From an uncultured Actinomycetes bacterium (GTDB lineage: Bacteria > Actinomycetota > Actinomycetes > Nanopelagicales > Nanopelagicaceae), in NCBI GenBank assembly GCA_903891755.1, contig CAITFY010000152.1, positions 1-12,698 on the forward strand: DNA of 12,698 nt, read 5' to 3'. The notes below the pieces were generated by a model. The model was given only the letters and a program-made list of their open reading frames with translations. It did not search any database and was not told the origin of the DNA. Position 1 is the stretch's first letter. Each line of letters begins with the position of its first letter. This document shows, one piece after another, positions 6,730-12,698 of this stretch. Position numbers and translations under genes: made by a program.

Positions 6730-6810
6730 ATGAATACCTTGACCTTTGAATTCATTCTTCTTGGGGTAATTCTTGTGGCAGCTTCACTATTAATTAGGCG
6801 CTGGAAATAG
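6730..6810 (+). CDS. Possible 26-residue single-span membrane protein
   Basis: ATG at 6730 to TAG at 6808 encodes 26 residues: MNTLTFE, then a continuous hydrophobic stretch (FILLGVILVAASLLI, about residues 8-22), then basic RRWK. That is the layout of a single membrane helix with its C-terminus held in the cytoplasm. There is no Shine-Dalgarno, but TATCCT with an upstream TG ends six nt before the ATG, the same geometry as other likely leaderless starts here. It is followed after 18 nt by the DsbA-like gene, so it could be a short co-transcribed protein or a leader peptide. I do not recognise it; chance occurrence cannot be excluded at this length. Confidence 0.45.
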   Translation: MNTLTFEFILLGVILVAASLLIRRWK

Positions 6811-6828
6811 CGGGCGTAGGATGAAACC

Positions 6829-7473
6829 ATGATTATCGATGTCTGGGCCGATGTGGTCTGCCCCTGGTGCTTTATCGGCAAACGCCGCCTTGAGAAGGCT
6901 CTGCAGAATTTTGAACATCGCGATCAAGTCACTATCCGCCACCGCGCTTTTCAACTCCAACCAGATATAAAAGAAACCGTCTTGACGAAGAAATACCTGG
7001 CAGAGAAATATCAAGCTAGTCTTGAGCAAGTTGATCAGATGCAAGCAAATGTCTGTGCTGTCGCTGACGGCGAAGGACTTTGTTACAACCTAGATGAGAC
7101 GCTATCTGGAAATACATTTGATGCCCATCGTTTGCTCTTATGGGCAGCTACAGTAGATAAGCAAGATGAACTCTTAGAGGTTCTCTTCTCAAATTACTTT
7201 GAAAAATCTTTACCGGTTTTCTCTCACGCTGATTTAGTTTCAGCGGCAGTTGGTGTGGGAATCGACGCAGATAAAGCAGATGATCTTTTAACCTCAACTT
7301 TGTATACCGACGAGGTTATTGCAGATAGAAATTTAGCGAGCCAATTAGGCGCAACTGGTGTCCCATTTTTCGTATTTGATATGAAATATGGAATCTCAGG
7401 CGCACAACCTCTGGAGGCTTTTGCGCAAACTTTAGAGAGTGCGTGGGCAGAAGAGGTCGCAACGCCAAGATAG
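6829..7473 (+). CDS. FrnE-like DsbA-family oxidoreductase
   Basis: A 214-residue thioredoxin-fold protein of the cytoplasmic DsbA/FrnE (2-hydroxychromene-2-carboxylate isomerase-like) group. The N-terminal strand IIDVWADVV leads into the redox motif C11-P-W-C14, followed by FIGKRRLEKAL; the family's NTFDAHRLL lies at 95-103 in the inserted helical domain, and GATGVPFFVFD carries the cis-proline P179 opposite the active site. Length matches the family, and there is no signal peptide. FrnE-type proteins act as thiol-disulfide oxidoreductases or isomerases, in some species tied to oxidative stress; the substrate is unknown. The start at 6829 has AGGA eight nt ahead, though the same bases also form TAGGAT six nt from the ATG, so SD-led or leaderless translation is possible. 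It precedes the dehydrogenase gene by 36 nt, which appears to have its own promoter. Confidence 0.9.
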   Translation: MIIDVWADVVCPWCFIGKRRLEKALQNFEHRDQVTIRHRAFQLQPDIKETVLTKKYLAEKYQASLEQVDQMQANVCAVADGEGLCYNLDETLSGNTFDAHRLLLWAATVDKQDELLEVLFSNYFEKSLPVFSHADLVSAAVGVGIDADKADDLLTSTLYTDEVIADRNLASQLGATGVPFFVFDMKYGISGAQPLEAFAQTLESAWAEEVATPR

Positions 7474-7502
7474 TAGAAGTTAGCAATACTTAGAGATACT
7501 CT
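7474..7502 (+). promoter_or_regulatory. Putative promoter of the dehydrogenase-nucleoside operon (TAGAAG / 17 nt / TACTCT)
   Basis: TAGAAG (7474-7479) is followed after 17 nt by TACTCT (7497-7502), which ends seven nt before the ATG at 7510. No Shine-Dalgarno is present (AGG lies two nt from the ATG), so the transcript is probably leaderless. The -35 match is modest, three of six to TTGACA. It begins directly after the stop codon of the DsbA-like gene. Confidence 0.5.
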
Positions 7503-7509
7503 TCTAGGT

Positions 7510-8748
7510 ATGACAACGGAGTCACCTTTAGCAACAGCGCTCTCTCAATTACGAGGCGCAATCGATCAACTAGGCCTTTCTGAAAATGATTGGCAAACTC
7601 TTTCTACACCGCGTCGCATATTGCAGGTAGCAGTTCCGCTACGTCGCGACAATGGCGAAGTCGAGATGTATGACGGCTATCGCGTTCAATATTCAACAAC
7701 TCGTGGTCCCTCTAAAGGTGGTGTGCGTTATCACCCAGATATTGATCTGGATGAAACTGTCGCGCTAGCAATGTTGATGACCTGGAAGTGCGCGCTTACA
7801 AATCTTCCATATGGTGGTGCTAAAGGTGGCATCAATGTTGATCCAGCCACTTTATCGCAACGCGAGAACGAGAGACTCACTCGTCGTTACACCTCTGAAA
7901 TTTTGCCCATCATCGGTCCTGAGCGAGATATCCCAGCTCCCGATGTTGGAACAGATGAGCGGAACATGGCATGGATGATGGATACATATTCCGTCAACGC
8001 CGGTTTCTCTGTGCCCGGAGTTGTTACCGGCAAGCCAATTGTTCTTGGTGGTTCACTGGGTCGCACATCTGCGACAGGAGACGGTGTCGCCATTGCCACC
8101 CGTGAAGCTCTTCGCGCTAAAGGTATTCCTATCGAGGGTGCGCGCATCGCAATACAAGGCTTTGGAAAAGTTGGATACTGGGCGGCTCGCGCAGTTGAAG
8201 ATATGGGCATGACGGTAGTGGCGGTCAGCGATGTGAATGGCGGCGTCACTGGATTTCCTTCAATCAGCGCCCTTTGGGACCATTTCTTGGCACATAAGAA
8301 CTTGGACCTCCCAGGCACAGATCGCCTCACCAATGAGGAACTACTTCATCTTGATGTTGATGTTTTAATTCCAGCCGCTTTGGCTGATTCCATCACGGAA
8401 TCAACAGCCTCTGGAGTTAAAGCGAAGATTGTGGTGGAAGGTGCAAATGGCCCAACCACTCCAAGTGGAGATGCAATCTTGCACGATAAGGGAATCCTGG
8501 TTGTGCCAGATATCTTGGCTAACTCCGGTGGCGTAATCGTCTCTTACTTTGAATGGGTCCAAGATAAACAGAATTATTTCTGGACAGCTGACGAGGTAAA
8601 AACAAACCTCTCTTCCATCATGATGAAAGCCCTCAATGAGGTGGAGTCGACTGCAGAGAAAAGGGCAGTAACTTGGCGGGAGGCTGCGTTAATGTTGGGT
8701 GTAGGCAGAGTTGCCGAAGCTCACAAATTACGGGGACTTTATCCATGA
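7510..8748 (+). CDS. Glu/Leu/Phe/Val-family dehydrogenase, probably glutamate dehydrogenase
   Basis: The 412-residue protein has the full ELFV dehydrogenase layout: GPSKGGVRYHP (K69), TWKCALTNLPYGGAKGG (K93 and the catalytic-type K105), PAPDVGT with D145, then the Rossmann domain with GFGKVG at 217-222 and VVEGANGPTTPSGDAIL near the active-site floor. K93 plus the GGAKGG lysine is the pattern of hexameric catabolic glutamate dehydrogenases (GudB/RocG type) that turn glutamate into 2-oxoglutarate and ammonia; leucine or phenylalanine dehydrogenases are shorter (about 360) and diverge here. An acidic D241 after the second Rossmann strand (VAVSD) suggests NAD over NADP preference. Its stop overlaps the ATG of the MFS gene (ATGA), making it first in a five-gene run. 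The specific amino-acid substrate is inferred. Confidence 0.9.
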   Translation: MTTESPLATALSQLRGAIDQLGLSENDWQTLSTPRRILQVAVPLRRDNGEVEMYDGYRVQYSTTRGPSKGGVRYHPDIDLDETVALAMLMTWKCALTNLPYGGAKGGINVDPATLSQRENERLTRRYTSEILPIIGPERDIPAPDVGTDERNMAWMMDTYSVNAGFSVPGVVTGKPIVLGGSLGRTSATGDGVAIATREALRAKGIPIEGARIAIQGFGKVGYWAARAVEDMGMTVVAVSDVNGGVTGFPSISALWDHFLAHKNLDLPGTDRLTNEELLHLDVDVLIPAALADSITESTASGVKAKIVVEGANGPTTPSGDAILHDKGILVVPDILANSGGVIVSYFEWVQDKQNYFWTADEVKTNLSSIMMKALNEVESTAEKRAVTWREAALMLGVGRVAEAHKLRGLYP

Positions 8749-10010
8749 CCGAACGCCGGATTCATCCAGCTTGGATTGCAGCAATTGTTACATTCTTTAC
8801 GCTCATTGCGACTTCAGGCTTCCGCGCTGCTCCATCAGTTCTGATCGTTCCGCTGCAGAACTCCTTTGGGTGGTCGCGCGCCTCAATTAGCACCGCTATC
8901 TCAATCAATGTCTTGGTATACGGATTGACTGCGCCATTTGCCGCCGCGTTAATGGAGAGATTCGGAATTCGTCGCGTAGTGATGGTTGCACTAGCAACTG
9001 TGGGTACAGGCGCTTGGTGTACCCAATACATAAATCGCCCTTGGCACCTGATGCTCTTATGGGGATTCATCGTTGGCGGCGGTACTGGCTCAATGGCGTT
9101 GGTCTTCGCCGCATCGATTGCAAATAGATGGTTCATCAAGAACAAAGGTCTGGTTGTCGGAATTCTTACCGCATCGAGCGCCGCAGGAAATCTAATTTTT
9201 CTTCCTGGCTTATCGCACCTTGTAACTCGATATGGATGGAAATCTGTATCCGTAACCGTCTCTCTCGGAGCCTTCTTGATGGTGCCCGTAATCTTTCTCT
9301 TCCTTAAAGAGAGTCCTCTTCATGCGGCTGTTAAGCCATATGGGGCTCCGGAAGATTATGTCTATCCTGAAATAGTTCGGCGCAATGCGGGTCGCGAAGC
9401 GATTGATACTTTAAAGCGTGCGAGTAAGGTAAAAAATTTCTGGTTTCTCAGCGGTTCATTTTTTATCTGTGGATTGTCAACGAGTGGATTAATAGGAACA
9501 CACTTCATCCCTGCTGCAATGGATCATGGCATGGTGATGGATACAGCTGCTAGTTTGCTGGCGCTCGTGGGAATCTTTGACGTTGTCGGAACTATGGCTT
9601 CGGGATGGCTAACTGACCGCGTTGATCCCATCAAATTGCTCTTCTTTTATTATTTCTTGCGTGGTCTTTCACTCTTTCTTCTTCCGTCCATTCTCTTTAG
9701 CTCGATACATGCATCCACTCTTGTGTTTGTAATTTTCTACGGACTCGACTGGGTTGCGACAGTCCCACCAACTGTCATCTTGTGTCGTAGAGTCCTCGGA
9801 CCATCTAGTGGAACTGTTGTCTATGGATGGGTCTTCGCCTGTCACCAGATAGGCGGTTCTATAGCTGCTCTAGGTGGGGCAATCATCCACGATAAGTTAG
9901 GCAATTACGCCGCCGCTTTCTATGCCGCAGGTGTGCTCTGCATCATCGCCTCGTACGCGGTACTTCAAATAACACGTGAGGATGTTCCAGCCCAGGTCAC
10001 TTCCCGATAA
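8745..10010 (+). CDS. MFS transporter, monocarboxylate/oxalate-formate-antiporter-like
   Basis: A 421-residue protein with about twelve hydrophobic segments in two halves separated by a hydrophilic loop (about residues 190-235, ending TLKRASKVKNFW). The first half has FGWSRASISTAISINVLVYGLTAPFAAALMERFG and NKGLVVGILTASSAAGNLIF, a pattern of OFA/MCT-type permeases, and GWLTDR in the second half is the mirrored loop motif. I chose the ATG at 8745, overlapping the dehydrogenase stop by 4 nt, with GGGGA eight nt ahead; the frame runs 24 codons further upstream inside the dehydrogenase gene, but that part is not transporter-like. Homology hints at carboxylate transport, whereas the operon hints at a nucleoside or breakdown-product permease; neither can be settled here. 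Confidence 0.85.
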   Translation: MTERRIHPAWIAAIVTFFTLIATSGFRAAPSVLIVPLQNSFGWSRASISTAISINVLVYGLTAPFAAALMERFGIRRVVMVALATVGTGAWCTQYINRPWHLMLLWGFIVGGGTGSMALVFAASIANRWFIKNKGLVVGILTASSAAGNLIFLPGLSHLVTRYGWKSVSVTVSLGAFLMVPVIFLFLKESPLHAAVKPYGAPEDYVYPEIVRRNAGREAIDTLKRASKVKNFWFLSGSFFICGLSTSGLIGTHFIPAAMDHGMVMDTAASLLALVGIFDVVGTMASGWLTDRVDPIKLLFFYYFLRGLSLFLLPSILFSSIHASTLVFVIFYGLDWVATVPPTVILCRRVLGPSSGTVVYGWVFACHQIGGSIAALGGAIIHDKLGNYAAAFYAAGVLCIIASYAVLQITREDVPAQVTSR

Positions 10011-10013
10011 GTT
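10008..10013 (+). promoter_or_regulatory. -10-like TAAGTT built on the MFS stop codon, six nt before the PNP start
   Basis: TAAGTT includes the MFS stop TAA and ends six nt before the PNP ATG at 10020; the hexamer is identical to the arsR -10. The gene has no Shine-Dalgarno. No good -35 is visible at 16-18 nt (TTCCAG at 17), so an internal leaderless promoter is possible but weakly supported. Confidence 0.3.
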
Positions 10014-10019
10014 TCTCCT

Positions 10020-10838
10020 ATGAGCGATTTGTATTCAGACCCACTTGGTACTGCCGAAAAGGCTGCCGCAGAGCTAGCCCGAATCACCGGAAAAGATCAT
10101 CACGATGTTGCTCTTGTGATGGGCTCTGGGTGGGTATCTGCAGCTGACGCCCTCGGAACTCCAACCCATGAGTTTGAAGCGACCGACCTACCTGGTTTCC
10201 CCGCCCCAACTGTCTTTGGACATGGCGGCAAGATCCGCTCTTACGATTTACAAGGGGCCAAGGGAATAATCCGCGCTCTGGTTTTTCTTGGTCGTACTCA
10301 CCTGTACGAAGGCAAGGGAGTCGAGCCCGTTGTACATGGGGCGCGCACAGCCGTTAAGGCTGGCTGCAAAGTTGTAGTACTTACCAACGCCTGCGGTGGA
10401 ATTAATCGTGACTATCACGTTGGCCAACCAGTCTTGATTCGCGATCACATCTCATTAACCGCGGTAAGCCCACTTATTGGAGCAGATTTTGTAGATCTCA
10501 CTGATCTTTACAGCAAGCGAATTCGCGCCATCTTGCGCGAAGAGGATTCAACTCTGGCTGAAGGTGTCTACGCACATTGGCGTGGACCTTCATATGAAAC
10601 GCCAGCAGAGATCAACATGATTCGCGTAATGGGCGGAGATCTTGTTGGAATGTCTACCGTTCCAGAGGCAATTGCTGCTCATGCACTTGGGGCAGAAGTT
10701 GTAGCAATCTCACTCGTCTCTAATGCCGCGGCGGGAATGACTGGCGAGAAGTTGAGTCATGAAGAAGTTATGGCAGCCGGCAAGGCAGCTGCGGGCAAGA
10801 TGGGTGAATTGCTAAGCAAGGTATTGCACAAGATATGA
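10020..10838 (+). CDS. Purine nucleoside phosphorylase (trimeric family)
   Basis: It cleaves purine (deoxy)nucleosides with phosphate to a free base and (deoxy)ribose-1-phosphate in the cytoplasm. The 272-residue protein matches the trimeric PNP/MTAP family in length and order: MGSGW with phosphate-binding S36, FGHGG with H68, GRTHLYEG at 91-98, LTNACGGIN at 121-129, GPSYETPAE at 189-197 (E197 fits the base-binding glutamate), VGMSTVPEA (M211) and SNAAAG with N235, at the place of the asparagine that favours 6-oxopurines such as inosine and guanosine; an MTAP would carry Asp there. The start at 10020 follows the MFS stop by nine nt and has no Shine-Dalgarno. It overlaps the next gene by ATGA, linking base release to sugar-phosphate handling. 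The PNP assignment is strong. Confidence 0.95.
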   Translation: MSDLYSDPLGTAEKAAAELARITGKDHHDVALVMGSGWVSAADALGTPTHEFEATDLPGFPAPTVFGHGGKIRSYDLQGAKGIIRALVFLGRTHLYEGKGVEPVVHGARTAVKAGCKVVVLTNACGGINRDYHVGQPVLIRDHISLTAVSPLIGADFVDLTDLYSKRIRAILREEDSTLAEGVYAHWRGPSYETPAEINMIRVMGGDLVGMSTVPEAIAAHALGAEVVAISLVSNAAAGMTGEKLSHEEVMAAGKAAAGKMGELLSKVLHKI

Positions 10839-12481
10839 GCACGGTAATTTCAGCCGAACTCCGTGCAGAAGTTGAGGAGTGGATTGCACTTGATCCAGAT
10901 TCCAAGACTGCTGCACAGCTTCAAAGTTGGCTCGAGAACGAGAACGTTGATGAGCTGAAATCTGCATTCTCTGGATTCCTGCAATTTGGTACCGCTGGTT
11001 TACGTGGACCTATTGGCCCTGGTCCCTCTCGGATGAATCGGGCAGTTGTGGCACGGGCAGCCGCGGGAATTGCTGCCTATATGAAAGAGCGTGGACTCAC
11101 CTCGGTTGTTCTTGGGAGAGATGCTAGATACGGCTCTGAGGATTTCACCTTTGAGAGCGCAGCGATATTTAGTGGTGCAGGGATGAAGGTATATGTACTT
11201 CCTCGCCCACTTCCAACCCCCGTCTTGGCTTATGCAGTTCGCGACTTAAAAGTAGATTGCGGAATCATGGTTACAGCCAGCCATAATCCACCACAAGATA
11301 ATGGCTACAAGGTTTATCTTGGGGGAGTAGTCGATGGGATTAATTACAACGCCTCACAAATAGTTTCTCCGGCCGACGAAGAGATTTCAGCTCATATCGC
11401 TACCCAGAACCACCAACTTACTCGTGGAGATGTCTGGGAAGTTCTCAATGATGATGTCTTAAATCGCTATGTAGCCCGCACCGCCCTGATTGCTCCGGAT
11501 GTATATCCAGTTCGCGCCGTCTACACCGCAATGCACGGAGTTGGAACTGAGACAGTCGAAAAAGTCTTTGCCAAGGCCTCGTATGCAGAGCCAATCCTGG
11601 TCAAGGCGCAGACTGATCCAGATCCTGACTTTCCAACTGTCGCCTTCCCCAATCCAGAAGAGCCCGGCGCAATTGATCTTTCATTGCTTGTCGCACGTGA
11701 ACACGATGCTGACGTTGTCATCGCTAATGATCCAGATGCAGATCGCTGCGCGGCTGCGATTAATGATGGTGGCACCTGGCGCATGCTTAGCGGTGATGAG
11801 TTAGGTGGACTCTTTGGCGAGTACCTAGCAAGTAACTCACCTCTTAAATATCGCGATAAATGTTTTGCAAACTCCATCGTCTCCTCATCGCTCCTCAGCA
11901 AAATTGCAAAGCACCATGGACTTGAATTCCACGAAACTCTGACCGGCTTTAAATGGCTCGCAAAGCTAGAGAACTTGGGCTTTGGATATGAAGAGGCGAT
12001 TGGTTACAGCGTCGACCCGCAGACAGTCAATGATAAAGATGGAGTCTCGGCTGCTATCGCTCTCGCTCGCATAGCTGGAGAACTAAAAACTCAAGGATCT
12101 AGCATCTCTGAATACCTTAAGCAGATTCGCGAAAAGTATGGATTCCACAAGACAGTTCAGATTTCAATTCGCGTAGCTGACCTCTCCAATATCTCCCGCG
12201 TTCTCAATTCCGTTCGCGCGGTGGTGCCATCGGATATTGCTGGATTTAAAGTGGAGAAGTTTGATGATCTACTCAATCCAGATGGTGCACTTCCTCCAAC
12301 TGATGGACTCCGCTTCTACTTAGAGCAGGGTATTCGGGTAATCATTCGCCCCAGTGGAACTGAGCCAAAGGTTAAGTGTTACATTGAGGTTGTGCGCAAT
12401 GGTGATGCTCCTTCTGACCACACCGCAGCTGAGGAGATTGTCGCTCAGCTAACTCCAGTTCTTAAAGGTTACTTTCAATGA
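10835..12481 (+). CDS. Phosphohexomutase-family enzyme, probably acting as phosphopentomutase
   Basis: A 548-residue alpha-D-phosphohexomutase-superfamily protein with all four domains: FGTAGLRGPIGPGPSRMN (52-68), the phosphoserine loop TASHNPPQDNGYKVY with S149, the Mg2+ loop DPDADR (D299, D301, D303), the sugar-binding loop GYEEAIGY (384-391) and the phosphate-binding RPSGTE (505-510). The long form and the GYEEAIGY loop resemble the PGM2-type phosphopentomutase/phosphoglucomutase subgroup rather than short phosphomannomutases. Placed with 4-nt overlaps between PNP and DeoC, its likely job is to turn (deoxy)ribose-1-phosphate into the 5-phosphate, replacing the unrelated DeoB; glucose-1-phosphate activity is also possible. 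The start is chosen by the ATGA overlap; AAGG lies somewhat far upstream, so coupling is likely. Family is certain, substrate inferred from context. Confidence 0.9.
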   Translation: MSTVISAELRAEVEEWIALDPDSKTAAQLQSWLENENVDELKSAFSGFLQFGTAGLRGPIGPGPSRMNRAVVARAAAGIAAYMKERGLTSVVLGRDARYGSEDFTFESAAIFSGAGMKVYVLPRPLPTPVLAYAVRDLKVDCGIMVTASHNPPQDNGYKVYLGGVVDGINYNASQIVSPADEEISAHIATQNHQLTRGDVWEVLNDDVLNRYVARTALIAPDVYPVRAVYTAMHGVGTETVEKVFAKASYAEPILVKAQTDPDPDFPTVAFPNPEEPGAIDLSLLVAREHDADVVIANDPDADRCAAAINDGGTWRMLSGDELGGLFGEYLASNSPLKYRDKCFANSIVSSSLLSKIAKHHGLEFHETLTGFKWLAKLENLGFGYEEAIGYSVDPQTVNDKDGVSAAIALARIAGELKTQGSSISEYLKQIREKYGFHKTVQISIRVADLSNISRVLNSVRAVVPSDIAGFKVEKFDDLLNPDGALPPTDGLRFYLEQGIRVIIRPSGTEPKVKCYIEVVRNGDAPSDHTAAEEIVAQLTPVLKGYFQ

Positions 12482-12698
12482 TCGTTGATTCATCAGAAAG
12501 TTCTCTTAAAGCTTTCCTAAAGACCCTTCCCGCAGTCGATGAGGTGGGTGTTAACGCTCGCGCAGCGATGCTTGCTACCCGTAGCATCAAAACCACCGGC
12601 AAGGCCTGGGCGATTGATACCGCCATCTCAATGGTCGACCTCACCACTCTTGAGGGTGCGGATACTCCTGGCAAGGTACGCGCCATTTGTGCCAAAGC
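12478..12698 (+). CDS. deoC: Deoxyribose-phosphate aldolase, N-terminal part (cut by window edge)
   Basis: The ATG at 12478 overlaps the mutase stop (ATGA), with AAAGG nine nt ahead, and the frame stays open for 73 codons to the edge. The residues include LPAVDEVGVNARAAMLATRS, TTGKAWAIDTAISMVDLTTL and EGADTPGKVRAICAK, which agree with the long actinobacterial DeoC N-terminus as I remember it, where the usual 'D-L-T-L' strand carries the first active-site aspartate of the TIM barrel. The Schiff-base lysine lies beyond the window. The enzyme splits 2-deoxyribose-5-phosphate into glyceraldehyde-3-phosphate and acetaldehyde, completing the path set up by the two preceding genes. Confidence is limited only by the truncation. 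Confidence 0.85.
   Translation, partial: MIVDSSESSLKAFLKTLPAVDEVGVNARAAMLATRSIKTTGKAWAIDTAISMVDLTTLEGADTPGKVRAICAK

Noticed and set aside
7887..8333. 148-codon open frame antisense to the dehydrogenase
   Set aside because: It mirrors a strongly conserved enzyme region, has no recognisable domain and looks like a codon-bias shadow; the same holds for the antisense frames over kbl, tdh, MFS and the mutase.
8673..8744. Upstream start for the MFS permease inside the dehydrogenase gene
   Set aside because: The extra 24 residues are cysteine- and serine-rich and not transporter-like; the ATG at 8745 overlaps the stop as ATGA and has GGGGA at a good distance.

Overview
The window looks like a stretch of a compact actinobacterial chromosome of moderate G+C (roughly half, by eye). 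Spacing between genes is tight, stop-start overlaps are frequent (ATGA or GTGA), and several operon-leading genes show a -10-like hexamer 6-8 nt before the ATG with no Shine-Dalgarno, which fits leaderless transcription as is common in Actinobacteria. The first residues of the 3' gene match my memory of the actinobacterial type of deoxyribose-phosphate aldolase. A streamlined freshwater lineage (Nanopelagicales-like) is plausible, but that is inference. I see no rRNA, tRNA, CRISPR, insertion sequence or phage gene.

Region 1 (1-3476, minus strand). Reading in the transcribed direction: an ArsR-type regulator and a YciI-like small protein (4-nt overlap); threonine dehydrogenase (tdh) and 2-amino-3-ketobutyrate CoA ligase (kbl) (8-nt overlap), which together turn threonine into glycine and acetyl-CoA; then a YceI-family lipid-binding protein cut by the window edge. 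The ArsR gene has the clearest control region in the window: a TTGACA / 17 nt / TAAGTT promoter with a perfect 10-bp inverted repeat across the -10. A 14-bp palindrome resembling a MarR/RosR-type operator precedes yceI.

Region 2 (3481-4524) is a scar: the C-terminal part of a metalloid-type ArsR (minus) and the C-terminal eight membrane segments of an MFS exporter (plus) abut head to head with 12 nt between their first usable ATGs. Both lack their N-termini, so they are read as remnants of a resistance module or as an assembly/amplification artefact.

Region 3 (4528-6621, minus) holds an acetyl-CoA hydrolase/CoA-transferase family enzyme followed by an EamA (DMT) transporter. Region 4 is a divergent promoter area followed by a possible 26-residue membrane protein and a FrnE-like DsbA-family oxidoreductase.

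Region 5 (7510-12698, plus) is a tight five-gene run: Glu/Leu/Phe/Val-type dehydrogenase, MFS permease, purine nucleoside phosphorylase, alpha-D-phosphohexomutase-family enzyme and deoxyribose-phosphate aldolase (cut by the edge). The last three form a plausible purine (deoxy)nucleoside catabolic path: base release, sugar-1-P to sugar-5-P, then cleavage to glyceraldehyde-3-P and acetaldehyde. No wholly unknown multigene system is evident; the most interesting signals are the truncated head-to-head pair, the leaderless-promoter pattern, the two operators and the small membrane ORF.
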